Shown: positions 37,180-46,256, counted from the stretch's first letter. The stretch: 64,000 bases of DNA from Sulfitobacter sp. HGT1 (GCF_013282155.1 NZ_BLWI01000008.1:496001-560000), one strand, 5' to 3'. The notes: generated from the letters alone by a model not told the origin. Numbers and translations are program-made.

Positions 37180-38145
37180 TTACTTGACCAGGCAGGCGCG
37201 AAGTTCTTTGGCCAACGGCGCATCGATGGCGTCGACAGCGGCCCAACCGGCGTCCCGTGCCGTGTTCAGCCATTTTTCCGCACCGGCCGCGTCAAAGGTG
37301 ATCGTTTCGATCCCCGCCTCGGCCTGTTTGGCGTATTCGGCTGCATTGAGGTCGGTGTTGTTGGCGTTCAACGATTCCATCCAGGCGGCCCCTTCTTCAA
37401 GCTTGGCGCGCTGTTCATCGGTCAGCCCGTTCCAGACATCAAGATTGACCAACAGGTTTACGTCGACATTGTAAAAGCTGGGATCGACGCGGTATTTCGT
37501 CTGTTCGTCCCAGCCAAGATCAAGCACGCCCTGGGAAGGCCAGCCGTAGCCGTCAATCGCGCCGCGCTCCAGCGCGCTATAGACCTCGCCCGGTGCGGTG
37601 CGCACCAGATTTGCGCCAAGCGCCGCAAACATTGCCTGATAGACCGGCGTGGTGCGAATGGTCAGACCACTCAGGTCCGGCCCTTCGACCGGCTTGGTCA
37701 GGTAAAGATGAAAGCCCATCCCGTCACCCGCACGCGCTAGATATTTGGCGTTCATCTGCTCTTGGTGGATGCGGTCGATGACATCATAGCAGCCGTTCGC
37801 GCGCTGTTCTTGCACTGTATTTTCAGCCAGGTGGATCGCGTCACCTGTCGGGACAAGATTGGGATAGAAGGCCGACGTATTGTTGGCGATGTCCACCACG
37901 CCGGATTGCACGGCATTGCCCAACTCGAAGGGGGGCACTGCTTCGGGCCCGCCGATGATCTGGATCTGGACAACACCTTTGCCGTTCTCGTTGACCCATC
38001 CGACGAAGGATTCAAATTCGCGGCTGAATGTGGTGCCGAGATTAAAGGCGGACACGCCGCGCAACGTGACTTCTTGCGCGAAGGCGGGCGAGGTTAGCGA
38101 GGTGGCAGTGACGATAGCGGCAGTAAGCATTCTCAAGGTGTTCAT
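37180..38145 (-). CDS. dctP: TRAP transporter substrate-binding protein (DctP type), second system
   Basis: A 321-residue periplasmic binding protein. Signal peptide MNTLRMLTAAIVTATSLTSP with cleavage after AFA, and an excellent CCGGGAGGA ribosome site. GLTIRTTPVYQAMFAALGAN and the following EVYSALERGAIDGYGWPSQG are the ligand-binding blocks of the DctP/TAXI-like group; the DGYGWP pattern is common in TRAP proteins for larger carboxylates. The substrate is unknown. It heads the operon; the IS5-type remnant begins about 155 bases upstream, so its promoter region is next to the mobile-element edge. Confidence 0.92.
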   Translation of the reverse strand: MNTLRMLTAAIVTATSLTSPAFAQEVTLRGVSAFNLGTTFSREFESFVGWVNENGKGVVQIQIIGGPEAVPPFELGNAVQSGVVDIANNTSAFYPNLVPTGDAIHLAENTVQEQRANGCYDVIDRIHQEQMNAKYLARAGDGMGFHLYLTKPVEGPDLSGLTIRTTPVYQAMFAALGANLVRTAPGEVYSALERGAIDGYGWPSQGVLDLGWDEQTKYRVDPSFYNVDVNLLVNLDVWNGLTDEQRAKLEEGAAWMESLNANNTDLNAAEYAKQAEAGIETITFDAAGAEKWLNTARDAGWAAVDAIDAPLAKELRACLVK

Positions 38146-38300
38146 GTCGATCCTCCCGGTTGAAGGTGGCCCGTTGTCTATCGCTCCGGCACCACTTTAT
38201 ATGTATCTGCATATAATTCGTAGCGACAACCTGCCGTACAGTCAATTTCGCATATCAGTCATATCCTGAGCGGCCTTGCTGCGAGGTTTCGCATGGGGCA

Positions 38301-38734
38301 GGCGTTGTTGCATATCTCCGAAGAGGGCGGTTTCACATTGTGAATCCATGCAGTTACAGGATCTGCACGAGCAAGCCATCACCCGCCCGCTACCGCATCA
38401 CCAATTGGTCCAGCTACAATGCATCGCTCAGGAAGCCGGGATCGCTGCTGATCTGGGTCGACAAGGAGATGACGTGGCTCGCACCGCGTGACGGGCGACC
38501 GCCGGTCTTCTCTGATGCTGCGATCCAGTTCTGCCTCTCAATCAAAGTGCTGTTCAAGCTGCCTTTGCGCCAGAGCGCCGGGAAGGTTGCCAGCCTGCTG
38601 CGGATGGCAGGCCCGCAAGCATGGTGTTCAGGGGCGGCGCCAATGGCGCAAGGTACCGCCGAGATCGAACGCGTGGCATAACCCCAGCGGGAAAGGGGCA
38701 GTCACGTCCTACGAGGGACTTCTGCAACAACGCC
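38301..38734 (+). mobile_element. IS5-family remnant, 434 bp, with terminal inverted repeats
   Basis: The left end GGCGTTGTTGCATA (38301) is matched by TCTGCAACAACGCC at the right end (38721-38734), giving a 12-base perfect terminal inverted repeat with an imperfect extension. GG.TTTGTTG-type ends are usual for the IS5 group. Between them lies only a deleted transposase gene, so the element is non-autonomous, in effect a large MITE. No clear target duplication flanks it (GCA left, GAT right). It lies between the second TRAP operon and tRNA-Leu. Confidence 0.85.
38340..38681 (+). pseudogene. Internally deleted IS5-family transposase
   Basis: The first about 90 codons read as a normal IS5-type N-terminus: PARYRITNWSSYNASLRK, then IWVDKEMTWLAPRDGRPPVF and QFCLSIKVLFKLPLRQSAGK. 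Then the middle is lost. A short piece that normally lies further on (ARKHGVQGRRQWRK) appears in another frame, followed directly by the normal C-terminal end GTAEIERVA and a stop. At least two deletions have therefore removed the catalytic centre. Confidence 0.85.
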
Positions 38735-38865
38735 GATGTGAACCCTAAATCGCTCTGGCCCCCCCCGCTGGTGGGCCTTTCAAACGTATTGAGGGATAAA
38801 TTGGCGGATACCAATCCAAATACAGCCGGCAAGCCGTTGAAAATATTAACTAATGTAAAATAAAT

Positions 38866-38951
38866 TGGTGCGGTCGGAGAGACTCGAACTCTCACGGGTG
38901 TTACCCCACAGCGACCTCAACGCTGCGCGTCTACCATTCCGCCACGACCGC
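38866..38951 (-). tRNA. tRNA-Leu (anticodon GAG)
   Basis: Read on the minus strand, the acceptor GCGGTCG pairs with CGACCGC, followed by discriminator A and an encoded CCA. The anticodon arm is CAGCG-TTGAGGT-CGCTG, giving GAG. A long variable arm (GTGGGGTAACACCC) and the T arm AGAG-AGTTCGAGTCTCT complete a class II tRNA. Its 3' end faces the IS5 remnant and TRAP islet. Confidence 0.95.
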
Positions 38952-39127
38952 ACGCCATGGATGGTGAGGCTCGTTTAGACAAACTTCTTCCCCTTGTGAA
39001 GAGGCAATCCTCATCATTTCGAACAAGATGATTTAACCGGCCCTTCCCAGCGTAATTCCACTGCCCCCTTGAATTAGCCCCGCGAAACCTGACTTTAGGT
39101 GCAAGCAATGAAAATAGGTGATCCAAC

Positions 39128-39802
39128 GTGACCAATGACGCGCCCGCACAAACCGCCCCTGCCCTGCAAATCGACATCGTTTCAGATGTCATGTGCCCGT
39201 GGTGCATCGTGGGGTATCGCCAGTTGGAACAAGCGCTGGCGCAGACCGGCGTGGGGGCCTTCATCCGCTGGCACCCGTTCGAGCTGAACCCGCAGATGCC
39301 CCCCGAGGGTCAGAATACCGCGGAACATATCGCCGAGAAATATGGTGCAAGCCCTGAACAATCGGCGCAAAATCGGGCGCATCTGGTGCAGATCGGGCAA
39401 GGCTTGGGAATCGATTTTCAATTCACCCCCGACAGCCGCATCGTCAACAGCTTTGCCGCGCACCAGCTTTTGCATTGGGCGCAGGAACACAACCTACAAC
39501 ACCCGCTCAAGCTGGCGCTGTTTCAGGCGCATTTCACCCAAGGGCGCGATGTGTCGGATCACACGGTGCTGGTCGATGTGGCTGAAACGGTGGGTCTGGA
39601 CCGCGCGAAAGCCGCCGAAGTGCTGGAAAGCGGCAGCCACGCCGATGCGGTACGCGAGTTGGAAGGCGTTTGGACGGGTCAGGGAATCAGCGGCGTGCCC
39701 GCAATGGTGTTCGAGGGCAAATATCTGGTCACCGGCGCGCAGGGTTCGGATAATTACACTCAAGTCATTCAACAGATCATGGCTGAAAAAGCGGCGGGCT
39801 AG
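39128..39802 (+). CDS. DsbA family oxidoreductase (FrnE-like)
   Basis: A 224-residue thioredoxin-fold protein of the DsbA/2-hydroxychromene-2-carboxylate isomerase-like group. The active-site pair is C23-PW-C26 in VSDVMCPWCIVG, and cis-Pro appears in GVPAMVFEGKYLVTGAQ. There is no signal peptide, so it acts in the cytoplasm, like FrnE. Translation starts at GTG 39128. It lies about 50 bases upstream of lipB on the same strand. Its partners are unknown. Confidence 0.88.
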   Translation: MTNDAPAQTAPALQIDIVSDVMCPWCIVGYRQLEQALAQTGVGAFIRWHPFELNPQMPPEGQNTAEHIAEKYGASPEQSAQNRAHLVQIGQGLGIDFQFTPDSRIVNSFAAHQLLHWAQEHNLQHPLKLALFQAHFTQGRDVSDHTVLVDVAETVGLDRAKAAEVLESGSHADAVRELEGVWTGQGISGVPAMVFEGKYLVTGAQGSDNYTQVIQQIMAEKAAG

Positions 39803-39850
39803 CGATCGCATGGCTTTGCAAGCCTGACGCGGGGCGCTAAGCAGACGGCT

Positions 39851-40516
39851 ATGGTGGAATGGATTATCTCTGACGGCTTGACCGATTTTCGCACCGCCGA
39901 GGCGTGGATGGAAGACCGTGCAACCCGCATCGCCGACGGCACCGCCGAGGAATGCATCTGGCTGGTCGAACACCCGCCACTTTATACTGCGGGGACTTCG
40001 GCCAAAATCACCGATCTGACCGACCCTGACCGGTTTCCCGTCTATGAAACCCGCCGGGGCGGGCAGTACACCTATCACGGGCCGGGCCAACGGGTGGTTT
40101 ATGTCATGCTCGACGTGGGCAAACGCGGACGCGATGTGCGCCGCTTTGTCCAGCAGCTTGAGGCATGGGTGATCGCCACCCTCGACAGTTTCAACATCAA
40201 GGGCGAAATTCGCGAAGGCCGTGTCGGCGTCTGGGTCCAGCGCCCAGACAAGCCGTTGAATATCAACGGTCAGACCCCCGAAGATAAAATCGCGGCCATC
40301 GGAATACGCTTGCGCAAATGGGTCAGCTTTCACGGCATCAGCATCAATGTCGAACCCGATCTGAGCCACTTTGGCGGGATTGTTCCCTGCGGCATCACCA
40401 CCCATGGCGTGACGTCGCTGGTCGATCTTGGGCTGCCCGTAACGATGGATACGCTTGATGTCGCCTTGCAGGCGGCATTCGCGGCCATTTTCGAAGACAC
40501 CCCGCAGACGGATTGA
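39851..40516 (+). CDS. lipB: Octanoyl-[acyl-carrier-protein]-protein N-octanoyltransferase
   Basis: Transfers octanoate from acyl-carrier protein to lipoyl domains, the first step of protein lipoylation. 221 residues. The conserved [15 protein letters not shown] block and the catalytic cysteine in [15 protein letters not shown] are intact, with the partnering lysine region [14 protein letters not shown] before it. LipA is not in the window. Next comes ctaD, after a 387-base gap. Confidence 0.95.
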   Translation: MVEWIISDGLTDFRTAEAWMEDRATRIADGTAEECIWLVEHPPLYTAGTSAKITDLTDPDRFPVYETRRGGQYTYHGPGQRVVYVMLDVGKRGRDVRRFVQQLEAWVIATLDSFNIKGEIREGRVGVWVQRPDKPLNINGQTPEDKIAAIGIRLRKWVSFHGISINVEPDLSHFGGIVPCGITTHGVTSLVDLGLPVTMDTLDVALQAAFAAIFEDTPQTD

Positions 40517-40903
40517 TTCGCGTGGCCTGCTGCGGGATTCGTTTGCTTGGCCAGTAAAACGCTTTTTGGTGTCCACGGATATCGATCCCCTCATTATCCT
40601 GAGCACGACACCCCCAGGGCACCGGATTTTCCCCCGCTCAAGACGCGATTACGTTCTGAGAGTCACATATGTTTCACTTATCTGGTCTTGGCTCGCTGGC
40701 AATCATGTCACTATATCCAGCCGTGACATGCTCGCGCTCACAAGATGGCGTGCCAGCAACGACCCCGGATTTTTCAGAAAATACCGCACCTGCGGCAATC
40801 GTGGCCATTGCCCCTTTGGGCAAGGCGCACTAGAACAAACGATAATCCAGCGCGCGTTCCTTGTCGGGGCGTGGGTTGACCAACCAATCTCAGGAGGCAC
40901 CGC
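40517..40903. promoter_or_regulatory. Upstream region of ctaD
   Basis: This 387-base stretch separates lipB from ctaD and should hold the ctaD promoter. No clear sigma-70 boxes were identified. A 54-codon frame lies within it (40669-40833, listed separately). Confidence 0.4.
40669..40833 (+). CDS. Possible small ORF upstream of ctaD
   Basis: An ATG-started frame of 54 codons (MFHLSGLGSLAIMSLYPAVT...) ends at TAG 40831-40833, 70 bases before the ctaD start. A weak GAGAG lies upstream. Its first 20 residues are hydrophobic and could be a signal peptide. No homology is recognised and the frame may be chance. I list it only as a candidate. Confidence 0.2.
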   Translation: MFHLSGLGSLAIMSLYPAVTCSRSQDGVPATTPDFSENTAPAAIVAIAPLGKAH

Positions 40904-42577
40904 ATGGCCGACGCAGCCATTCACGGGCATGATCATCACGACGAGCGTGGATTTTTCACACGCTGGTTTATGTCCACGAACCACAAAGACATCGGTATTC
41001 TATATCTGATCGTCTCAGCCCTCGTTGGCTTTATCTCAGTCAGCTTTACCATCTATATGCGCCTTGAACTGATGCACCCCGGTGTTCAGTACATGTGTAT
41101 GGAAGGTGCGCGTTTCATCGCCAATAGTGCAGAAACATGTACGCCAAACGGGCATCTTTGGAACGTTCTGATTACCGGCCACGGCATCTTGATGATGTTC
41201 TTTGTGGTTATTCCCGCGCTTTTCGGCGGTTTCGGTAACTATTTCATGCCGCTGCAAATCGGCGCGCCTGACATGGCGTTCCCACGCATGAACAACCTGT
41301 CCTTCTGGCTGTATGTCGGCGGCACCACGCTTGCTGTCTGTTCGGTGCTTGCACCAGGCGGTAACGGTCAGGCCGGGTCCGGCGTTGGCTGGGTTCTGTA
41401 CCCGCCGCTTTCCGTACGTGAAGGCGGTATGTCGATGGATTTCGCGATCTTCGCGGTTCACGTTTCCGGTGCTTCGTCCATTCTGGGTGCGATCAACATG
41501 ATCACCACCTTCCTGAACATGCGCGCCCCCGGCATGACATTGTTCAAGGTGCCATTGTTCAGCTGGTCGATCTTCGTCACAAGCTGGCTGATCCTGTTGT
41601 CCCTGCCCGTTCTGGCCGGCGCAATCACCATGCTGCTCATGGACCGCAACTTTGGTTTCGCGTTCTTTGACCCAGCAGGCGGCGGTGATCCGGTTCTGTA
41701 CCAGCACATCTTGTGGTTCTTCGGTCACCCCGAAGTGTACATCATCATCCTGCCAGGCTTTGGTATCATCAGCCACGTGATTGCCACGTTCAGCCGCAAA
41801 CCGATCTTTGGCTACCTGCCAATGGTTTGGGCGATCATCGCAATCGGCGCATTGGGCTTTGTTGTGTGGGCGCACCACATGTACACAGTCGGTATGTCGC
41901 TGAACCAGCAAGCCTACTTTATGCTTGCGACGATGGTTATCGCGGTGCCAACCGGTGTTAAGGTCTTCAGCTGGATTGCCACCATGTGGGGCGGTTCGAT
42001 CGAATTCAAAACACCAATGCTGTGGGCTTTCGGCTTCCTGTTCCTTTTCACCGTCGGTGGTGTAACAGGTATCGTTCTGTCCCAGGCAGCCGTCGACCGC
42101 TACTACCATGACACCTACTATGTGGTTGCACACTTCCACTATGTTATGTCGCTGGGTGCCGTGTTCGCGATCTTTGCAGGTGTCTACTTCTACCTGCCCA
42201 AGATGTCGGGCCGCATGTACCCTGAATGGGCCGGCAAGCTGCACTTCTGGGCGATGTTCATCGGCGCGAACCTGACCTTCTTCCCACAGCACTTCCTGGG
42301 TCGTCAGGGCATGCCACGCCGCTACATCGACTACCCCGATGCATTTGCTTACTGGAACCTGTGGTCCTCGATCGGTGCCTTCCTCAGCTTCGCTTCGTTC
42401 CTCTTCTTCTTCGGTGTGATATTCTACACACTGACACGGGGCGCACGGAGCACGGCCGCAAACCCATGGAACGAATATGCCGACACGCTGGAGTGGACAC
42501 TGCCAAGCCCACCCCCAGAGCATACGTTCGAAATTCTTCCAAAGCAGGAAGACTGGGACAAGCAGCCAAGCCACTAA
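40904..42577 (+). CDS. ctaD: Cytochrome c oxidase subunit I (aa3 type)
   Basis: Main catalytic subunit of the terminal oxidase: reduces O2 at the heme a3-CuB centre and pumps protons. 557 residues, 12 membrane segments. The CuB/heme motif [10 protein letters not shown], the following [10 protein letters not shown] (paired histidines) and the heme ligands in [13 protein letters not shown] are all present. CAGGAGG precedes the ATG. The gene is alone; in alphaproteobacteria ctaD is often unlinked from ctaCBGE, as here. A terminator-like hairpin follows. Confidence 0.97.
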   Translation: MADAAIHGHDHHDERGFFTRWFMSTNHKDIGILYLIVSALVGFISVSFTIYMRLELMHPGVQYMCMEGARFIANSAETCTPNGHLWNVLITGHGILMMFFVVIPALFGGFGNYFMPLQIGAPDMAFPRMNNLSFWLYVGGTTLAVCSVLAPGGNGQAGSGVGWVLYPPLSVREGGMSMDFAIFAVHVSGASSILGAINMITTFLNMRAPGMTLFKVPLFSWSIFVTSWLILLSLPVLAGAITMLLMDRNFGFAFFDPAGGGDPVLYQHILWFFGHPEVYIIILPGFGIISHVIATFSRKPIFGYLPMVWAIIAIGALGFVVWAHHMYTVGMSLNQQAYFMLATMVIAVPTGVKVFSWIATMWGGSIEFKTPMLWAFGFLFLFTVGGVTGIVLSQAAVDRYYHDTYYVVAHFHYVMSLGAVFAIFAGVYFYLPKMSGRMYPEWAGKLHFWAMFIGANLTFFPQHFLGRQGMPRRYIDYPDAFAYWNLWSSIGAFLSFASFLFFFGVIFYTLTRGARSTAANPWNEYADTLEWTLPSPPPEHTFEILPKQEDWDKQPSH

Positions 42578-42595
42578 GGCAAGGTACTAAGAAAC

Positions 42596-42627
42596 AAGGG
42601 GCTCCAACGGCGGTTGGGGCCCTTTTC
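42596..42627 (+). terminator. Terminator after ctaD
   Basis: AAGGGGCTCCAAC and GTTGGGGCCCTTTT form a hairpin with a four-base loop (one G-U pair), then Ts, about 20 bases after the ctaD stop. Confidence 0.7.
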
Positions 42628-42822
42628 CGTTGCCGGCGTTCACTTGACTGACCAGCCCCCCGTGCAGTCCACCCAGTGCCGATCGTGTCAGGGCGCGTTG
42701 CCTTTTTCAGCCCCGTTCAACGCCCCCCACCCCATCAAAAAGATGAATGCCGCTTTCGCCCTTTCGGAAATCACGTTTTGCCATAGGCTGCCAAATGAAC
42801 GCCCCTGACCGAAAGACCCCCT

Positions 42823-43212
42823 ATGCCCCTGCCCATTACATCCCTCTATGCTGCGCTGACCGCCTTGGTATTTCTCGCCCTCAGCTGGCGCGTCATCCGC
42901 TACCGCAGGGCCAATGTCATCTCGCTGGGTGACAGCGGCGACAAGAACCTGCTCAAACGTATGCGCGCCCAAGCCAATTGCGCGGAATATGCGCCGCTGG
43001 CGCTGATCCTGATGATGCTAGGCGAATTGAACGGGGCACCGCCCGTCGCGCTCCATACCATGGGCGCTGCATTTGTGGCCGGTCGCGTTTTGCACGCATA
43101 TGGCTTCGCCTCCACACCGCAAAAGATCATCTTGCGGCAGGCTGGCATGGCCCTGACCTTGGCAATGATCGCCGCTGCCGCCTTGGGGATTCTGGCCCAT
43201 GCACTGGTCTGA
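42823..43212 (+). CDS. MAPEG family membrane protein
   Basis: A 129-residue protein with four hydrophobic segments and the MAPEG pattern: NLLKRMRAQANCAEYAPLAL between helices 1 and 2 (R, N and E of the glutathione-binding site), then AAFVAGRVLHAYGF. MAPEG proteins act as glutathione transferases or peroxidases in membranes; bacterial members of this short type have little direct characterization. It lies before tRNA-Gly with no operon partner. Confidence 0.88.
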   Translation: MPLPITSLYAALTALVFLALSWRVIRYRRANVISLGDSGDKNLLKRMRAQANCAEYAPLALILMMLGELNGAPPVALHTMGAAFVAGRVLHAYGFASTPQKIILRQAGMALTLAMIAAAALGILAHALV

Positions 43213-43322
43213 ACGGACCTAAAATAGCCGCCCGAAAAAAATCTGAAAAAAAGTGCATTCAAAGGCAATTTCCCTCTTGCGGACACTGCGCCCTATGGGT
43301 ATCTCACGCCCTACCAGAGGAT

Positions 43323-43397
43323 GCGGGCGTAGCTCAGGGGTAGAGCATAACCTTGCCAAGGTTAGGGTCGGGCGTTCGAATCGCCTCGCCCGCTCCA
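43323..43397 (+). tRNA. tRNA-Gly (anticodon GCC)
   Basis: The acceptor GCGGGCG pairs with CGCCCGC, with discriminator T and an encoded CCA. The anticodon arm is TAACC-TTGCCAA-GGTTA, giving GCC. The T arm is GGGCG-TTCGAAT-CGCCT. The cloverleaf is complete at 75 nucleotides. Confidence 0.96.
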
Positions 43398-43428
43398 ACT
43401 GGTTTCTGCTTACCCAGCAGAAAAAAAC

Positions 43429-43455
43429 AAGGCCGCCTTCGGGCGGCCTTTGTGT
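43429..43455 (+). terminator. Terminator after tRNA-Gly
   Basis: AAGGCCGCC and GGCGGCCTT form a nine-base-pair stem with a TTCG tetraloop, followed by a T-rich tail. It lies about 30 bases after the tRNA end. Confidence 0.8.
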
Positions 43456-43530
43456 TTTCCGGCACCCGTTTATTCAGCCGATCCTGCCCTGTCACCATGG
43501 GCCAGCGACTGATCCGCGCCATTTGTCCAA

Positions 43531-43558
43531 AACGAAAAAGCCGCCCGGTTGGGGCGGC
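43531..43558 (-). terminator. Terminator of the lipoprotein gene at 43605
   Basis: On the minus strand GCCGCCCC-AACC-GGGCGGC forms a GC hairpin followed by a T run (CTTTTTCGTT). It lies about 50 bases after the stop of the minus-strand gene at 43605-44315. Confidence 0.75.
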
Positions 43559-43604
43559 CCTGTGATTTAAATTGTCCTTCAATTTGGTCCTATCGCTCCA
43601 GCAG

Positions 43605-44315
43605 CTACAGCAGAGAGATTTGCGAGCGCGCCGAAACCGTTTCGCGTTCCATCTGTTCAACGGCACTTATGTGCCACTCCAGACCCGATTGCCCCTGGGC
43701 CGCCGCCGCGCGCAGGTTGGCACTGGCCAAACGCGCCTGCTGCGACGACATCATCAACGCCTCGGCCAGTTCGGCCCGACTGGCCCGGATCGCATCCAGC
43801 CGCGCCTCATACTCTGCCTCAGTGAGGGTCCCTGCCCCGCGCAGCGCCGCCAACCCCTCGATGTCGGATTCTTGCCGCGCAAGGAAGCTGGGCAACTGGA
43901 TCGAGATATCATCGAGCTGCGCGTTCGATGTTCGAATGCTCCGGACGATGGCATTGGCCGATACAAGTTCCATCCTGCGGGCAACGTCCTTTTTGCCTGC
44001 CATATGGCCGTTAACCGCCCCAACGACCCCGCCAGACGCGGCCGCCGCCAAGCAATGCGAGGCATTGGACGTCACGATCGCCAGTCCACATCCGACAGCG
44101 GCCCCGACGGCGGCGTGTTTGATCGTCGTGTTGCGGACGATGTCTTTCATCATACGGTCCAAAGCGGCCGTTTGCTCAATCAATACCGCCCCGTCCTGGC
44201 CTGTGGCCTGAAAAGAAAATGCAGTCGGCGGATTGGAAACCGCGTGGTGCGGGACTGCACAGCCCGACAGCCCCAGCCCAATGATGATAGGTATAAGAAA
44301 CAGTGGTTTGGACAT
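43605..44315 (-). CDS. Putative lipoprotein with coiled-coil C-terminal half
   Basis: About 236 residues. MSKPLFLIPIIIGLGLSGC ends in a lipobox (LSGC), so Cys19 should be lipidated. Residues around 65-110 are Gly/Ala rich (AAVGAAVGCGLAIVTSN, AAASGGVVGAVNGHMAGK), which looks like a glycine-zipper membrane insertion. The rest is helical with alternating charge and a likely coiled coil (about 140-235). ATG 44315 is used. Similar glycine-zipper lipoproteins exist across Rhodobacterales, but no function is recognised. Next is a divergent response regulator. Confidence 0.75.
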   Translation of the reverse strand: MSKPLFLIPIIIGLGLSGCAVPHHAVSNPPTAFSFQATGQDGAVLIEQTAALDRMMKDIVRNTTIKHAAVGAAVGCGLAIVTSNASHCLAAAASGGVVGAVNGHMAGKKDVARRMELVSANAIVRSIRTSNAQLDDISIQLPSFLARQESDIEGLAALRGAGTLTEAEYEARLDAIRASRAELAEALMMSSQQARLASANLRAAAAQGQSGLEWHISAVEQMERETVSARSQISLL

Positions 44316-44588
44316 CTGAAATTCCATTCGTACTACAGACAGCTTCGTGAAAACTCTAAAATTCCGCTACGGTCTATCGAAACAATGTGCCGATTTTGCG
44401 GCCTATTGGATAAATTTCATAAAAATTGCATTGTGCGGACTTGGCGCCGGAAAATTGCCAACAATACCATTAAAAAGGTCCAGAATGCAGATTGCGCGTC
44501 ATATTCTTGCCCAGATTGAATCCTAGCTATACCACAACATAAAAAAACGCAGCCTATGCGAAAACACTGACTGAAACCGGAGCAAATC

Positions 44589-45533
44589 ATGAAAATTCTA
44601 GTGGTAGATGATGACCCGTTTATCCATGAACTGTTCCCGGAAATTTTCGGTCTGGCCGACCTGACCGATGTCCACTCGGCATCTGGTGGCTTTGAAGCCC
44701 TCGATATCATAGCGGCGCAGGGCAAGCCTTTCGATTGCTTCGTGCTGGACGTCGATATGCCGAAAATGAACGGCATTGAACTGTGCCAGCGCATCCGTGC
44801 CTTGCCCGGCTATGACAAGAAACCCATTCTGATGCTGACCGCCAGAACCGACCCGATTTCAATCGAGAACGCTTTTGCTTCGGGGGCAAACGACTACATC
44901 TCAAAGCCGTTTAACCTGAAAGACATCTACAACCGTATCCGCGTCGCAAAGCGGCTGAGCGAGGCGTCAAAGACCGTGGTGAGCGTCAATGCGCTGGACG
45001 TCGGGGCAAAGGATGCAGCAGGCGTTCATGACTTCGAATTATGCGAAAAATTGCATCTCGCCCATGTGGACCGTCTGATCCTGTCCTTCTCGCTTGGCAA
45101 CTACCTGACCCAGCTTGATCGCAAGGCGCTAAAGGGGTGCAAGGTTTTCTGTGTCTCGCTTGATGATGCGCAACATCTGTATCAGCACAGCGCCGCGTCC
45201 GATTTCACAACGCTTTTGACCGATCTGGGCGAAAGCATTATCAGCACTGTCGACTGCCCCCATCTGTTGATGTCCTACGAAGGCAACGGCCAGTTCATCT
45301 GCGTTAGCCGTGACACCCAGCTTGCCGATTGGGAAGTGCTCGAAGCCGGCATCCAGCTTAGCCTTGAAGACACATCCTATGGCCTGACGATGATGGGAAA
45401 CACGCCGATCACGATCTCTGTCGGCACCCCGATCGCCCCCAATGCCAACCGGACACAACGTGTGAAAAACACATTCACCCGCGCGATTGGCCGCGCAGAG
45501 ATGCGCCATTCCTCCAAGGCGAATGCCGCGTGA
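44589..45533 (+). CDS. Response regulator with degenerate GGDEF-like output domain
   Basis: A 314-residue protein. Residues 1-120 are a complete receiver (VDDDP, phospho-acceptor in VLDVDMPKMNG, MLTART, ISKPFN). The C-terminal region (about 155-305) looks like a GGDEF domain that has lost its signature: MSYEGNGQFICVS stands where RYGGDEF... should be, and ITISVGTPIAPN matches the later ..SIG... strand. Diguanylate cyclase activity is therefore unlikely; it may bind c-di-GMP or another protein. GGAG precedes the ATG. There is no kinase beside it. The domain call is by eye. Confidence 0.8.
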   Translation: MKILVVDDDPFIHELFPEIFGLADLTDVHSASGGFEALDIIAAQGKPFDCFVLDVDMPKMNGIELCQRIRALPGYDKKPILMLTARTDPISIENAFASGANDYISKPFNLKDIYNRIRVAKRLSEASKTVVSVNALDVGAKDAAGVHDFELCEKLHLAHVDRLILSFSLGNYLTQLDRKALKGCKVFCVSLDDAQHLYQHSAASDFTTLLTDLGESIISTVDCPHLLMSYEGNGQFICVSRDTQLADWEVLEAGIQLSLEDTSYGLTMMGNTPITISVGTPIAPNANRTQRVKNTFTRAIGRAEMRHSSKANAA

Positions 45534-45538
45534 TCGGA

Positions 45539-45874
45539 TCAGTTAATCGGGAACTGGACCAGACATTTGGCCGCGTTGCGGCGGTAATCGCGCAGCGTGG
45601 CGTCAATGTCGCGACGATCGCGCATGACCGCCATTGCGGCCTTTTTCTGCGCCCGGGTACCGCTGACATGCCGTTCTAAAATCAGAACGGTGATGCCCAG
45701 CATGACCTCTTTTTCTTCCTGACCGATCATCTCTTCGCGCGCCAATGTCACGGCCGTATAGGCCAGCATATTGGCACATCGCAAAGCGGCCGCCTCTTCG
45801 CCCCCATAGGTGCGGTCAGCAAGGGCGGGCGTTGCACATAGCAATGTCGCACAAAGAGCGATGAAATTTCTCAA
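45539..45874 (-). CDS. Small secreted protein of unknown function
   Basis: 111 residues with a signal peptide ([20 protein letters not shown]). The mature part is helical and carries two cysteines (ALRCANML and NAAKCLVQF) that could form one disulfide across a helical hairpin. Translation seems to start at TTG 45874, overlapping the upstream RAM-domain gene by four bases (TTGA). That coupling is the only clue to its role. No family recognised. Confidence 0.65.
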   Translation of the reverse strand: MRNFIALCATLLCATPALADRTYGGEEAAALRCANMLAYTAVTLAREEMIGQEEKEVMLGITVLILERHVSGTRAQKKAAMAVMRDRRDIDATLRDYRRNAAKCLVQFPIN

Positions 45875-46110
45875 AACACTTTGAACGTCATTGTGGTCAA
45901 CGACCGCTCAATCCCGTCGATATCCAACAGGTGATCGTTGATATAGACCCCCACGTCTTCGCCCTTGGGGATATAAAGTTTCATCAGCAGATCAAAATCG
46001 CCGGATGTCGAATACAGCTCCGAATGGATTTCACGCAAGGCGATTTCCTCCGCAACGCGGTAGGTTGTGCCGGGCCGGCAACGGATCTGGATAAAGACGC
46101 AGGTAGACAT
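45871..46110 (-). CDS. Stand-alone Lrp-type RAM (ligand-binding) domain protein
   Basis: 79 residues corresponding only to the C-terminal domain of Lrp/AsnC proteins: [20 protein letters not shown], then [19 protein letters not shown] and [11 protein letters not shown]. There is no DNA-binding domain. Such proteins oligomerize and bind amino acids, and may modulate full-length Lrp proteins. ATG 46110 (MSTCVFIQ) is preferred over a 20-codon extension. It is followed by an overlapping small secreted protein gene. Confidence 0.85.
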   Translation of the reverse strand: MSTCVFIQIRCRPGTTYRVAEEIALREIHSELYSTSGDFDLLMKLYIPKGEDVGVYINDHLLDIDGIERSLTTMTFKVF

Positions 46111-46256
46111 CGGGTCGCTTTCGACTGGTTGCAGTACCGCCACGCTGTCATAGCGGGGTAAGGGCCGCAATCCCCTATGATGCTCAAATCCGATTGGCTG
46201 GCCCTTGGCGTGGCCGCGCGCGCTGCTATAAGGGGATCAACAGCCGGAGAATTCCC

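Noticed and set aside
41036-42574. 512-codon minus-strand frame
   Set aside because: Antisense to ctaD; its composition (His, Asp, Gln rich) is that of a shadow frame.
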